Positions 37,823 to 46,786 are shown, counted from the first letter of the stretch. The stretch is DNA of 64,000 nucleotides from CAIWHR01 sp963816925 (GCA_963816925.1 CAWFMY010000035.1:84768-148767), one strand, 5' to 3'. Program-made: numbers and translations. The notes: generated by a model from the letters alone, not told the origin.

Positions 37823-40152
37823 CAGAGCGGCTCCACGACAATTGCTCCGGACAGGCCATCGAGGCCGCAGGTCGACGGATGCGCGGCGGCGATGTGCACG
37901 ACGCCCGACGGCACCGCGGCATCGATTTGCGCGGTCAACACCGCTTCGCCGCGACCCTGCCGCACCTTGACCGTTCCGCCTTCGGCAACGCCGATCCGCT
38001 GCAGCGTGAGCGCATTCATTCGCGCCCGCGGCGGCCGCCCATCGGCGGACTGCTGCAGCGACGGCGCCCGGCGGGCCAGCGGATCCGCGAAATAGATCGG
38101 GACGTCGGCGACACGCTCGATTCCGTGCGTCGCGACGGCCGGCTTGACGATGTCCACGCGCGTGCCGTTGGCGAGCTGCGATGCAAGCGCCGGCCCGATC
38201 GGCAGCAGTTTCGACCGCACATCGTCGATCGACTCGAAGTCGAATCCCGGCAATCCGAGCAGCGAACCCAGCACGCGCAGCACCTTCCACGCCGGGCGCG
38301 TTTCGCCGAACGGCTTGACGACGCCGTTGAAGGTCTGTGCGCGTCCTTCGCAGTTGACGAACGTGCCGGCTGTCTCGGTGAACGGCGAAACGGGAAGCAG
38401 CACGTCGGCGTAGGGCGTGCCGTGGCGGAACGGCGACATCACGACGACGAAGTCGGCCTTTTCGAGCGCCGCTCGCGCGGTGACCGGATGCGCGCAGTCG
38501 AATTCGGGCTCCGCGCCGAGGACGATGTAGGCCTTGCGCGGATCGGCAAGCATCGCGAGCGCGTTCATTCCGCCCGCCTTTGGCAGCGCGCCCGCGACGT
38601 ATCCACCCACGCTGTTCGCGGCCTCCGTCAGGCAACCGAGCGTCGCGCCCGTCAGTTCGGCCAGCGCCTGCGCGAGCGCGAACAGTTGGGAGGCTTCCGG
38701 ATGTTGTTCCGCGCCGTTGCCGAGCAGCACGGCTTTTCGCTTGCCCGACAGCAGCGACGCCGCGATCACGTCGGCCGCGGCGGCGGGCTCGATCCCCGCC
38801 AACGCGGGCGGCACCGTCTTGCCGGCACCCTTCGCCGCAGCGACGACGATCTCGGCGAGCGCGAGCGGCAGCATCGCCGGAACCGCGACGAACGCATTCG
38901 CCACGCGGATCAGCGAATCGTCGTGGACAGACTGGAGCAGCGAGACCTCCGCGCCCTTCTTCGCCGCCTGGCGCAGCCGTTGCGCGACCAGCGGATGGTC
39001 CTTGCGCAGGAAGCTGCCGATGACCAGGACGCGATCGAGCGCGTTGACGTCGGCGACGGGCAGTCCGAGCCACGGAATGCCGGACCCCTTGCCGTCGCCG
39101 CGAAAATCCGACTGCCGCAGCCGGAAATCGATGTTGTCCGCGCCGAGGTCGCGCGTCAGCTTCGCCGCGAGCGCCATTTCCTCGAGCGTGGAATGGGGCG
39201 ACACGAGCGTACCGAGCGCCGCGGGGCCATGCTTGGCGATCGCTTCGCGAAGGCCCTCCGCCACCCGCGCAAGCGCCGTCTGCCAGTCGACGGCCTTCCA
39301 TTCGCCGCCGACCTGCATCATCGGCGAGGCGAGCCGCTCCTCGCTCGCGAGCGCCTCGTACGAGAAGCGGTCCTTGTCGGAGATCCAGCACTCGTTGACC
39401 GCTTCGTTTTCGAGCGGCAGGACGCGCAGCACGCGGTCGTCCTTCACCTGGACGACGAGGTTGCTGCCGAGCGAGTCGTGCGGCGACACCGACTTGCGGC
39501 GGGCGAGCTCCCACGTCCGCGCCGCGTAGCGAAATGGCTTCGACGTGAGCGCGCCCACGGGACAGATGTCGATCATGTTCCCGGACAGCTCGGAATCGAC
39601 GGTCCTGCCCACGAAGGAGACGATCTCGGAATGCTCGCCGCGGCCGATCATCCCGAGCTCCATCACGCCGGCGATCTCCTGCCCGAACCGGACGCAACGC
39701 GTGCACTGGATGCATCGCGCCATTTCCTCGGCCGACACCAGCGGACCGAGGTACTTGTGGAACACGACGCGCTTTTCCTCGGTGTAACGCGAGGCGGACG
39801 GACCGTAGCCGACCGCGAGGTCCTGCAATTGGCACTCGCCGCCCTGGTCGCAGATCGGGCAGTCGAGAGGATGGTTGATCAGCAGGAACTCCATCACCGA
39901 CTTCTGCGCCTGGACCGCGAGCTCGGAGGCCGTCCACACCTTCATGCCTTCGGCGGCAGGCGTCGCGCACGCGGGCATCGGCTTCGGCGCCTTCTCGACC
40001 TGCACGAGGCACATCCGGCAGTTGGCGGCGATCGACAGCTTCTTGTGGTAGCAGAAATGCGGGACGTAGATGCCGAGCACGTGCGCGGCATCCATCACCG
40101 TGCTGCCGGGCGCGACCTGCACCTGCCTGCCGTCGATTTCGAGGTTCAGCAT
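37822..40152 (-). CDS. nuoG: NADH-quinone oxidoreductase subunit G
   Basis: Largest peripheral subunit of complex I (776 aa). The N-terminus has the [2Fe-2S] motif HFCYHKKLSIAANCRMCLVQ, then CPICDQGGECQLQDLA with the His-coordinated cluster region, and CIQCTRCVRFGQEI plus ICPVGALTSKPFRY. The C-terminal molybdopterin-oxidoreductase-like domain is present but without a Mo site, as usual. It follows nuoF by 6 nt. Confidence 0.97.
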   Translation of the reverse strand: MLNLEIDGRQVQVAPGSTVMDAAHVLGIYVPHFCYHKKLSIAANCRMCLVQVEKAPKPMPACATPAAEGMKVWTASELAVQAQKSVMEFLLINHPLDCPICDQGGECQLQDLAVGYGPSASRYTEEKRVVFHKYLGPLVSAEEMARCIQCTRCVRFGQEIAGVMELGMIGRGEHSEIVSFVGRTVDSELSGNMIDICPVGALTSKPFRYAARTWELARRKSVSPHDSLGSNLVVQVKDDRVLRVLPLENEAVNECWISDKDRFSYEALASEERLASPMMQVGGEWKAVDWQTALARVAEGLREAIAKHGPAALGTLVSPHSTLEEMALAAKLTRDLGADNIDFRLRQSDFRGDGKGSGIPWLGLPVADVNALDRVLVIGSFLRKDHPLVAQRLRQAAKKGAEVSLLQSVHDDSLIRVANAFVAVPAMLPLALAEIVVAAAKGAGKTVPPALAGIEPAAAADVIAASLLSGKRKAVLLGNGAEQHPEASQLFALAQALAELTGATLGCLTEAANSVGGYVAGALPKAGGMNALAMLADPRKAYIVLGAEPEFDCAHPVTARAALEKADFVVVMSPFRHGTPYADVLLPVSPFTETAGTFVNCEGRAQTFNGVVKPFGETRPAWKVLRVLGSLLGLPGFDFESIDDVRSKLLPIGPALASQLANGTRVDIVKPAVATHGIERVADVPIYFADPLARRAPSLQQSADGRPPRARMNALTLQRIGVAEGGTVKVRQGRGEAVLTAQIDAAVPSGVVHIAAAHPSTCGLDGLSGAIVVEPL

Positions 40153-40158
40153 GGCGAT

Positions 40159-41466
40159 TCAGGATGTATCGGGGGCGACGATGCAGCGCTTGTGGTCGAT
40201 GTGGTGCTGGAACTCGTCGCGGAAATGCTTGACGAAGCTCTTCACCGGCAGCGCCGCCGCGTCGCCCAGCGCGCAGATCGTGCGGCCGGCGATGTTGTCG
40301 GCGACCGAAGTCAGAAGGTCGAGGTCCTCGTTGCGGCCGTTGCCGTGCTCGATCCGGTCGACCACGCGCCACAGCCAGCCCGTCCCTTCGCGGCACGGCG
40401 TGCACTGGCCGCACGATTCCTCGTAATAGAAGTACGACAACCGCAGCAGCGACTTCACCATGCAGCGCGTGTCGTCCATCACGATCACCGCGCCCGAGCC
40501 GAGCATCGAGCCGGCCTTGGCGATCGAGTCGTAGTCCATGTCGGTGGCCATCATCACGGCGCCCGGCAGCACGGGCATCGACGAGCCGCCGGGGATCACG
40601 GCCTTCAGCGTGCGACCCTCGCGCACGCCTCCCGCCATCTCGAGGAGCGTCGCGAACGGCGTGCCGAGCTTCACTTCGAAGTTGCCGGGGCGGCGGACGT
40701 CGCCCGAAACGGAAAAGATCTTGGTGCCGCCGTTGTTGGGGCGCCCGAGGTTCAGGAACGCCTCTCCGCCGTGGCGGATGATCCACGGCACGGCCGCGAA
40801 CGTCTCGGTGTTGTTGATCGTCGTCGGCTTGCCGTAGAGGCCGAAGCTCGCGGGAAACGGCGGCTTGAACCGCGGCTGCCCCTTCTTGCCCTCGAGCGAC
40901 TCGAGCAGCGCCGTCTCCTCGCCGCAGATGTACGCGCCGTATCCGTGATGGTTCTGCAGGATGAACGTGAACCCGGAGCCCAGGATGTCGTTGCCGAGAA
41001 AGCCCGCCTCGTACGCCTCCGCCAACGCTTCCTCGCAGCGCTCGTAGGTGTCCCAGATCTCGCCGTGGACGTAGTTGTAGCCGCGCCGGCAGCCCATCGC
41101 GTAGGCGGCAATCGCCATCCCCTCGATCAGCGCGTGCGGGTTGTAGCGCATCAGGTCGCGGTCCTTGAACGTGCCTGGCTCGCCCTCGTCGGAGTTGCAC
41201 ACGAGGTACTTGTCGCCTGCGAACTGCTGCGGCATGAAGCTCCACTTGAGGCCGGTCGGAAAGCCCGCGCCGCCGCGTCCGCGCAGCGCCGACTTCTTCA
41301 CCTCGGCGATGACCGTCGCGGGAGGAATCTTTTCCGTGAGGATCTTCTTCAATGCTTCATAGCCGCCGCGCGCGACGTAGTCCGCGAGCCGCCAATTCTT
41401 GCCGGTGAGGCCGGCCATCAGGATGGCGTCGGGGCCGTAGTCCAGGAATTCGCCGGGCGCGTTCAT
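40159..41466 (-). CDS. nuoF: NADH-quinone oxidoreductase subunit F
   Basis: FMN- and NADH-binding subunit. The glycine-rich LRGRGGAGFPTGLKW loop, CNSDEGEPGTFKDRDLM, CGEETALLESLEGKKGQPR and the N3 cluster motif ESCGQCTPCREGTGW are all present. Start at 41466 (MNAPGEFLDYGPDAIL) gives 435 aa; an upstream extension overlaps nuoE and is discarded. Confidence 0.97.
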   Translation of the reverse strand: MNAPGEFLDYGPDAILMAGLTGKNWRLADYVARGGYEALKKILTEKIPPATVIAEVKKSALRGRGGAGFPTGLKWSFMPQQFAGDKYLVCNSDEGEPGTFKDRDLMRYNPHALIEGMAIAAYAMGCRRGYNYVHGEIWDTYERCEEALAEAYEAGFLGNDILGSGFTFILQNHHGYGAYICGEETALLESLEGKKGQPRFKPPFPASFGLYGKPTTINNTETFAAVPWIIRHGGEAFLNLGRPNNGGTKIFSVSGDVRRPGNFEVKLGTPFATLLEMAGGVREGRTLKAVIPGGSSMPVLPGAVMMATDMDYDSIAKAGSMLGSGAVIVMDDTRCMVKSLLRLSYFYYEESCGQCTPCREGTGWLWRVVDRIEHGNGRNEDLDLLTSVADNIAGRTICALGDAAALPVKSFVKHFRDEFQHHIDHKRCIVAPDTS

Positions 41467-41467
41467 G

Positions 41468-41980
41468 TCAGTCCGACGTTCCCGTCCTGGCAGCGCCAAG
41501 CTCGGCGAGCAGCGCGTCGAGTTGCTCGCGGCGCATGAAGCTGCACATCCGCTTGTTGTTGACGAGCAGCACCGGCGCGTCGCCGCAGGCGCCCATGCAT
41601 TCGCCTTCCAGCAGCGTGACCTGCCCGTCGGGCGTCGTCTCGCCAAAGCCGATGCCGAGACGCTCCTTCAGGTAGTCGGCCGAGGCGACGGCGTCCTGCA
41701 GCGCGCACGGCAGGTTGGTGCAGATCGTGATCTTGTGCCGACCGCGCGGCTTCACGTTGTACATGGCGTAGAACGTCGCGACCTCGTAGACCGCCACCGG
41801 CGGCATGCCGAGGTATTGCGCGACAAAATCCATCGTCTCCGTCGCGAGCCAGCCCTTTTCGTCCTGCGCGATCGCGAGCGCCGACATCACCGCCGACTGC
41901 TTCTGGTCGGACGGATATTTGGCGATCTCGCGATCGATTTTCTTCAGTGCGTCCGCGGAGAGCATGCGAGTTTCCATCAT
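41468..41980 (-). CDS. nuoE: NADH-quinone oxidoreductase subunit E
   Basis: Thioredoxin-like [2Fe-2S] subunit (cluster N1a). It has YEVATFYAMYNVKPRGRHKI, then CTNLPCAL and GECMGACGDAPVLLVNN with the four cluster cysteines. The start is ATG 41980 (MMETRML) or the next codon at 41977; either overlaps the stop of the inserted DUF4019 gene, so translation is coupled. About 170 aa. Confidence 0.96.
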   Translation of the reverse strand: MMETRMLSADALKKIDREIAKYPSDQKQSAVMSALAIAQDEKGWLATETMDFVAQYLGMPPVAVYEVATFYAMYNVKPRGRHKITICTNLPCALQDAVASADYLKERLGIGFGETTPDGQVTLLEGECMGACGDAPVLLVNNKRMCSFMRREQLDALLAELGAARTGTSD

Positions 41981-42498
41981 CGGTAGAAATAGCCGACGAC
42001 GCGCCAGGTGTCGCCCTGCTCGACCGACCAGATGAGCTGCTCGGAGAGGTGCTTGCCGTTCTTGTATTTCGAGTCGAACTCGATGAGCGCGTAGTCGCCG
42101 GGAGAACCGCCCGGGAGCTCGTGCGCGCGCGCGAACTTCACCGCCGTGCGCGAATCGAGCTTGCCCATCTCCTTGCGCACGTTGCGCATCTCCGCGATGA
42201 ACTGGTCGCGTTTGACCACCTTCTGCAATTCCTTCGAGGCGCTGTCCCACGCCACGCCGGCCTTGTCCGCGTCGAGCAGATCCAGCCACTTCTTGGCGGC
42301 GTCGATCGCGTCCTTGTCGTCGCCGAGCGTCGGTTGCGTGGCCGGGGGCTCGGTGGGCGGCGCCGTCGGAGGGGGCTGCGTGGACGGCGGTGCGGACGGT
42401 TGCGACGGCGGCGCCGGAGTTTGCGCATTCGCCATGGACAGGCTTGCCAGCACGAGCGCGACGCAGACCGCCGTCGGGAAACGCGGCATCGGCTTCAT
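41977..42498 (-). CDS. exported DUF4019 protein inserted between nuoD and nuoE
   Basis: 173-residue protein that is not a known complex I subunit. Residues 1-25 are a signal peptide ending ANA. Residues 26-56 are a proline-rich linker (PAPPSQPSAPPSTQPPP and on), and residues 60-173 a DUF4019-like domain with AIDAAKKWLDLLDADKAGVA, FIAEMRNVRKEMGKLDSR and EQLIWSVEQGDTWRVVGY. Its ATG overlaps the nuoD stop (ATGA) and its stop overlaps the nuoE start, so it is locked into the nuo operon. A periplasmic location is expected. A role in complex I assembly or stability is possible but unproven. Confidence 0.85.
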   Translation of the reverse strand: MKPMPRFPTAVCVALVLASLSMANAQTPAPPSQPSAPPSTQPPPTAPPTEPPATQPTLGDDKDAIDAAKKWLDLLDADKAGVAWDSASKELQKVVKRDQFIAEMRNVRKEMGKLDSRTAVKFARAHELPGGSPGDYALIEFDSKYKNGKHLSEQLIWSVEQGDTWRVVGYFYR

Positions 42499-43748
42499 CG
42501 GTCAACGCTCCCGAACACAATGTCCTGCGTGCCGATGATGGCGACGATGTCGGCAATCATGTGGCCGCGCGACATTTCGTCGAGCGCCGCGAGGTGGACA
42601 TAGTCCGGCGGCCGCAGCTTGACGCGATAGGGCTTGTTGGCGCCGTCCGAGATGATGTAGACGCCGAATTCGCCCTTGGGGTGCTCGATCGCGGCGTAGG
42701 CCTCGCCGGGCGGCACGTGCATGCCTTCGGTGAAGAGCTTGAAATGGTGAATCAGCTCTTCCATGTTGGTCTTCATGGCTTCGCGCGACGGCGGCGCGAC
42801 CTTGTGGTTGCCCGTGATCACCGCGCCCGGGTTATGGCGCAGCCAGTCGACGCATTGCCGGATGATCCGGTTCGACTGCCGCATCTCCTCGACGCGCACC
42901 AGGTAGCGGTCGTAGCAGTCGCCGGTGACGCCGACCGGAATGTCGAAATCCATGCGGTCGTACACCGCGTAAGGCTGCTTCTTGCGCAGGTCCCAAGGGA
43001 CACCCGAGCCGCGCAGCATGGGGCCCGTGAACCCCAGCGCGATCGCGCGTTCCGGCGTGACGACGCCGATGCCCACCGTCCGCTGCTTCCAGATGCGATT
43101 CTCGGTCAGCAGCGTTTCGTAGTCGTCGACGTAGCCGGGGAACCGAACGGTGAAATCCTCGATGAAGTCGAGCAGCGAGCCCTGCCGGTTCGCGTTCATC
43201 GCCGTCATCGCGCGCGCATTGCGCGTGTGCTGCGCGGTGTACTGCGGCATGCGGTCCGGCAGGTCGCGGTAGACGCCGCCCGGCCGGTAGTACGCGGCGT
43301 GCATCCGCGCGCCCGAAACCGCCTCGTACATGTCGAACAGGTCCTCGCGCTCGCGGAAACAGTAGAGGAACGTCGTCATCCCGCCGACGTCGAGCGAATG
43401 GGCGCCGAGCCACAGCAGGTGGTTCAGCACTCGCGTGATCTCGTCGAACATCACGCGGATGTATTGCGCGCGCTCCGGAACGTCGATCCCGAGCAGCCGC
43501 TCGATGGCGAGGCAGTACGCGTGCTCGTTGCACATCATCGACACGTAGTCGAGCCGGTCCATGTACGGCAGCGACTGGAGGTAAGTCTTGTACTCGGCCA
43601 GCTTCTCGGTCGCGCGATGCAGGAGCCCGATGTGCGGGTCCGCGCGCGCGATGACTTCGCCGTCGAGCTCGAGCACGAGCCGCAGCACCCCGTGGGCCGC
43701 CGGGTGCTGCGGCCCAAAGTTCATGGTGTAGTTGCGAATCTCGGCCAC
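42495..43748 (-). CDS. nuoD: NADH-quinone oxidoreductase subunit D
   Basis: 49-kDa subunit forming the quinone pocket. The opening NYTMNFGPQHPAAHGVLRLV, then IGLLHRATEKLAEYKTYLQ, the MCNEHAYCLAIERLL helix and the carboxyl GQ.-less ending typical of NuoD (MIADIVAIIGTQDIVFGSVDR, read in part) are diagnostic. 417 aa, intact, 6 nt after nuoC. Confidence 0.97.
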   Translation of the reverse strand: MAEIRNYTMNFGPQHPAAHGVLRLVLELDGEVIARADPHIGLLHRATEKLAEYKTYLQSLPYMDRLDYVSMMCNEHAYCLAIERLLGIDVPERAQYIRVMFDEITRVLNHLLWLGAHSLDVGGMTTFLYCFREREDLFDMYEAVSGARMHAAYYRPGGVYRDLPDRMPQYTAQHTRNARAMTAMNANRQGSLLDFIEDFTVRFPGYVDDYETLLTENRIWKQRTVGIGVVTPERAIALGFTGPMLRGSGVPWDLRKKQPYAVYDRMDFDIPVGVTGDCYDRYLVRVEEMRQSNRIIRQCVDWLRHNPGAVITGNHKVAPPSREAMKTNMEELIHHFKLFTEGMHVPPGEAYAAIEHPKGEFGVYIISDGANKPYRVKLRPPDYVHLAALDEMSRGHMIADIVAIIGTQDIVFGSVDR

Positions 43749-43754
43749 GGCGCC

Positions 43755-44354
43755 CTACTTGCCTCCCGCGTAGCTGTCTTCGCGGATGATCCGCGGCGTG
43801 ATCTCGCGCGGCTCGATCGACACCGGCTGGTAGATCACGCGGCCCTGCTCCGGGTCGTAGCGCACCTCGACGTGGCCGGAGAGCGGGAAGTCCTTGCGGA
43901 ACGGATGCCCGATGAAGCCGTAGTCGGTGAGCAGCCGGCGGAGGTCCGGGTGGCCGTTGAACATGATTCCGTAGAGGTCGAACGCCTCACGCTCGAACCA
44001 GTTCGCCACCGGCCAGATGTCGATCGCGCTGCCGATGACGGGGAAGGCGTCGTCCGGAACGAATGCGCGCACGCGCACGCGCCAGTTGTTGGCGAGCGAA
44101 AGCAGATGGTAGACGACGGCGAAGCGCGGGCCTTCGTGCGCCGCGTCGCCGTACGTCGAGTAGTCGACGCCGCAGAGGTCGACCAGCATCTCGAATCGCA
44201 GCTCGGGGCGGTCGCGCAGCGAACGCAACGCGGGATCGAGGTCGGTGGCGCCGATGATGATGGTGACTTCGCCATTCGCCACGGCGACGCTTGCGAGCCT
44301 GTCGCCGAGGACCGCCTGAAGCGCGGCGACGAGGGTTTCGACGCGGGAGGACAT
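43755..44354 (-). CDS. nuoC: NADH-quinone oxidoreductase subunit C
   Basis: 30-kDa subunit. Motifs DLCGVDYSTYGD, FAVVYHLLSLANNWRVRV, the conserved WPVANWFEREAFDLYGIMF stretch and GHPFRKDFPLSGHVEVRYD identify it. Start at 44354 shares a base with the nuoB stop and gives 199 aa. It is not fused to NuoD, as expected for betaproteobacteria. Confidence 0.96.
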   Translation of the reverse strand: MSSRVETLVAALQAVLGDRLASVAVANGEVTIIIGATDLDPALRSLRDRPELRFEMLVDLCGVDYSTYGDAAHEGPRFAVVYHLLSLANNWRVRVRAFVPDDAFPVIGSAIDIWPVANWFEREAFDLYGIMFNGHPDLRRLLTDYGFIGHPFRKDFPLSGHVEVRYDPEQGRVIYQPVSIEPREITPRIIREDSYAGGK

Positions 44355-44830
44355 CAGCGGGCGATCGTGTTGGTGCGCCAGATCTTGTTCTGCAGCTGGA
44401 GCACGCCGTAGAGCATCGCCTCGGCGGTGGGCGGGCATCCGGGAACGTAGATGTCGACCGGGACGACGCGGTCGCAGCCGCGCACGACCGAGTACGAATA
44501 GTGGTAGTACCCGCCGCCGTTGGCGCAGGAGCCCATGGAGATGACCCAGCGCGGCTCCGGCATCTGGTCGTAGACCCGGCGCAGCGCCGGCGCCATCTTG
44601 TTGCACAACGTGCCGGCGACGATCATGACGTCGGACTGGCGCGGGCTCGGGCGGAACACGATGCCGAAGCGGTCGAGGTCGTAGCGCGCGGCGCCGGCGT
44701 GCATCATCTCGACCGCGCAGCACGCGAGGCCGAAGGTCATCGGCCACATCGAGCCGTTGCGGGCCCAGTTGATGAGCGCATCGGCTGACGTCGTGACGAA
44801 GCCTTTCTCCAGCACGCCTTCAATGGCCAT
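44354..44830 (-). CDS. nuoB: NADH-quinone oxidoreductase subunit B
   Basis: Carries cluster N2, the last cluster before quinone. GLACCAVEMMHAG with the tandem cysteines, SMGSCANGGGYYHYSYSVV and YVPGCPPTAEAMLYGVLQL supply the four ligands. Start at 44830 (MAIEGVLEKGFVTTSADAL) gives 158 aa, the usual length. It is separated from nuoA by 141 nt of structured sequence. Confidence 0.97.
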   Translation of the reverse strand: MAIEGVLEKGFVTTSADALINWARNGSMWPMTFGLACCAVEMMHAGAARYDLDRFGIVFRPSPRQSDVMIVAGTLCNKMAPALRRVYDQMPEPRWVISMGSCANGGGYYHYSYSVVRGCDRVVPVDIYVPGCPPTAEAMLYGVLQLQNKIWRTNTIAR

Positions 44831-44893
44831 TGATCCCCACCTCGCTCGCGGCGGCCTCCGCACCGTCGACGACAAATCGTCAAGTCGATCGTC

Positions 44894-44949
44894 GGCCGCA
44901 TGCGGCCACTCGCGATCGCTCGCTCCCCCTGGGCGCTTCGCGCCCGGGG
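44894..44949 (-). promoter_or_regulatory. structured nuoA-nuoB intergenic region
   Basis: The 141-nt gap between nuoA and nuoB holds a perfect 14-bp palindrome (GGCCGCATGCGGCC, 44894-44907) and a 9-bp GC-rich hairpin with a 5-nt loop (44927-44935 with 44941-44949). Both could form in the nuo mRNA and affect processing or relative expression. No ORF is evident here. Confidence 0.45.
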
Positions 44950-44971
44950 CCCCGGCTCGCCGCTCGGACCG

Positions 44972-45328
44972 CTACTCCCATTCGAGTGCGCCCTTCTTCC
45001 ACTCGTAGACGAAACCGACGACCAGGATCGCAAGAAAGATCATCATCGCCACGAAGCCGAAGAAGCCGATCTGCGGGAGCACGACCGCCCACGGAAAGAG
45101 GAACGCGATCTCGAGGTCGAACAGGATGAAGAGGATGGCGACGAGGTAGTAGCGGACGTCGAATTTCATCCGCGCGTCCTCGAAGGCCTCGAAGCCGCAC
45201 TCGTACGGGGACAGCTTCGCGGGGTCGGGACGATTCGGCGACAGCACGGAGCCGACACTGAGGAGGACGACCCCGACGGTCAGGCCGACGAGGATGAAGA
45301 GCAGGATCGGTAGGTACTGTTCCAGCAT
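44972..45328 (-). CDS. nuoA: NADH-quinone oxidoreductase subunit A
   Basis: First gene of the complex I operon. Three-TM protein of 118 aa with KLSPYECGFEAFEDARMKFD (the quinone-site loop with the conserved Cys) and FDVRYYLVAILFILFDLEIA. It begins 140 nt after the tRNA-Leu gene. Confidence 0.96.
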   Translation of the reverse strand: MLEQYLPILLFILVGLTVGVVLLSVGSVLSPNRPDPAKLSPYECGFEAFEDARMKFDVRYYLVAILFILFDLEIAFLFPWAVVLPQIGFFGFVAMMIFLAILVVGFVYEWKKGALEWE

Positions 45329-45346
45329 GATCGTCGCGCACGATTA

Positions 45347-45360
45347 CGGGGCGAACCCCG
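45347..45360 (-). promoter_or_regulatory. small hairpin in the nuoA leader
   Basis: CGGGG-TTCG-CCCCG on the minus strand, 18 nt before the nuoA ATG. A 5-bp stem with a UUCG loop could shape the leader between tRNA-Leu and nuoA. Confidence 0.3.
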
Positions 45361-45468
45361 GATGCGGATGTGTCCTCGTTGCCCTTCGTCGGCGGACCGC
45401 GCCGCCGGTGCCTTCATCTTGCGTTGCGCACCCTGCCCATCGCGCGCCGCCCGTGCCAAACCAATTCC

Positions 45469-45553
45469 TGGTGCCGACGGGGAGACTCGAACTCCCACGG
45501 GTTACCCCACTGCCCCCTCAAGACAGCGTGTCTACCAATTTCACCACGTCGGC
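45469..45553 (-). tRNA. tRNA-Leu (GAG)
   Basis: 85-nt leucine tRNA with an encoded CCA end. The acceptor stem GCCGACG pairs with CGTCGGC, followed by discriminator A and CCA. The anticodon arm is CTGTC-TTGAGGG-GGCAG with anticodon GAG (positions 34-36). The variable arm is long, as required for tRNA-Leu, and the T arm carries GTTCGAGTC. It lies between secG and nuoA, a placement shared with many betaproteobacteria. Confidence 0.95.
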
Positions 45554-45605
45554 AGGTTCCAGCCACTACGGCCCGGCCGCGACACCGGAGTGCCGCGCCC
45601 AGGGC

Positions 45606-46008
45606 TCATTTCGGTACTTCGCCCGACTTCGAACCCGAAGGATCGCTCGCCGGCGGCGCCTTGGCGGGCTCGCTTGCGGGAGTCCCCCCGGTTTGCGCGG
45701 GAACGTCGTTCGCCTTCGGCGCGAGTCTCTCCACGATGCCCTTCTGCGTCGCGCCGCTGGCCGAGCCGTGCACGGTGGCGAACCAGGTGAGGCCGAGGCT
45801 CGACGCGAAGAAGAGCGCCGCCAGGATGGCCGTGGTCCGCGAAAGGAAGTTTGCCGATCCTGCAGCACCGAAGACCGAACCCGACGATCCGCTGCCGAAC
45901 GCGGCCCCCATGTCCGCGCCCTTGCCGTGCTGCAAGCAGGACCAATCCGCAGATTCCGGCCGCCACCAGCAGATGGACGACCAATAACAACGTTTCCAGC
46001 ATGTTCAT
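45606..46008 (-). CDS. secG: preprotein translocase subunit SecG, one frameshift
   Basis: Small membrane partner of SecYE. The N-terminus MNMLETLLLVVHLLVAAG continues to GICGLVLL. The frame then breaks near 45934, and the rest (QHGKGADMGAAFGSGSSGSV, FGAAGSANFLSRTTAILAAL) is in another frame up to 45606. One extra base in CTTGCAGCAC explains it. The C-terminal 40 residues are Pro/Ala/Ser-rich and disordered. Position between tpiA and tRNA-Leu supports the identity. Probably a sequence error, since both halves are well conserved. Confidence 0.88.
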
Positions 46009-46051
46009 CCGTTACTCCCGCAACGCTTTGCCGGGACCGCGCTCCCTTGCT

Positions 46052-46786
46052 TCAGGCACGCGCGATCGCCAGAAATTCCGTGGACTTGAGCGACGCGCCG
46101 CCGATCAGGCCGCCATCGATGTCCGCCATCCCGAACAGCGCTCCTGCGTTGTCCGCCTTCACGCTGCCGCCATACAGCAGCGGCGCATCTACCGCATCGG
46201 CCTTGGCCAGGCGCGCGCGCAACGTCGCGTGCACCGCCTGCGCCTCCGCCGGGGCCGCCGTGCGCCCCGTGCCGATCGCCCAGACCGGCTCGTAGGCGAC
46301 GACCATCCGCGCGGCGTCGGACCCGACGGCCCGAAGCACCGCGTCGAGCTGGCGAAGCACGACGGCTTCCGTCGCTCCCGCATCCCGCTCGGCGAGCGTT
46401 TCGCCGACACAAACGATCGGCACGATCCCGCCTGCAAGCGCAGCTTTCGCCTTCGCCGCCACGACGGCGTCGGTGTCACCGAAAAACTGCCGGCGCTCCG
46501 AGTGGCCGACAATCGCGTAGCGGCACTTGAATTCGACCAGCATTCCCACCGACACTTCGCCGGTATACGCACCCGACGCGTGCTCGCTCACGTCTTGCGC
46601 GCCCCACGCGACCGGCGTGGACGACAACGCCGCCTGCGCCTGCATCAAGTAAGGATACGGAACGCAAACCGCAAGCTGCCGCCCGGGCATCGGGGCCCAG
46701 CCGGCCGTGATTGCGCCCAGGAGCGCCGCATTGCCAGCGAGCCCGCCGTTCATCTTCCAGTTGCCGACGACGAGTTTGCCGCGCAT
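46052..46786 (-). CDS. tpiA: triosephosphate isomerase
   Basis: Interconverts dihydroxyacetone phosphate and glyceraldehyde 3-phosphate. Catalytic residues are seen as VGNWKMN (Lys11), AIVGHSERR (His) and AYEPVWAIGTG (Glu), with phosphate-binding GGSVKADN and GGLIGGASL at the C-terminus. Start at 46786 (MRGKLVVGNWKMN) gives the standard 244 aa. Confidence 0.97.
   Translation of the reverse strand: MRGKLVVGNWKMNGGLAGNAALLGAITAGWAPMPGRQLAVCVPYPYLMQAQAALSSTPVAWGAQDVSEHASGAYTGEVSVGMLVEFKCRYAIVGHSERRQFFGDTDAVVAAKAKAALAGGIVPIVCVGETLAERDAGATEAVVLRQLDAVLRAVGSDAARMVVAYEPVWAIGTGRTAAPAEAQAVHATLRARLAKADAVDAPLLYGGSVKADNAGALFGMADIDGGLIGGASLKSTEFLAIARA

Noticed and set aside
36740..41245. A single 1,501-codon minus-strand ORF that ends in NuoH
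   Set aside because: Only the last 360 codons (from 37822) are NuoH. The upstream part is nuoF/nuoG in the wrong frame; it is not a fusion protein.
37879..41538. A 1,219-codon open frame on the + strand across nuoG/nuoF
   Set aside because: It is antisense to two clearly coding nuo genes. Its Arg/His/Asp-rich composition is typical of the shadow of high-GC coding DNA, with no domain.
42330..42420. Short tandem repeat in the DUF4019 gene
   Set aside because: The repeated look comes from proline codons of a low-complexity linker, not from a DNA repeat array.
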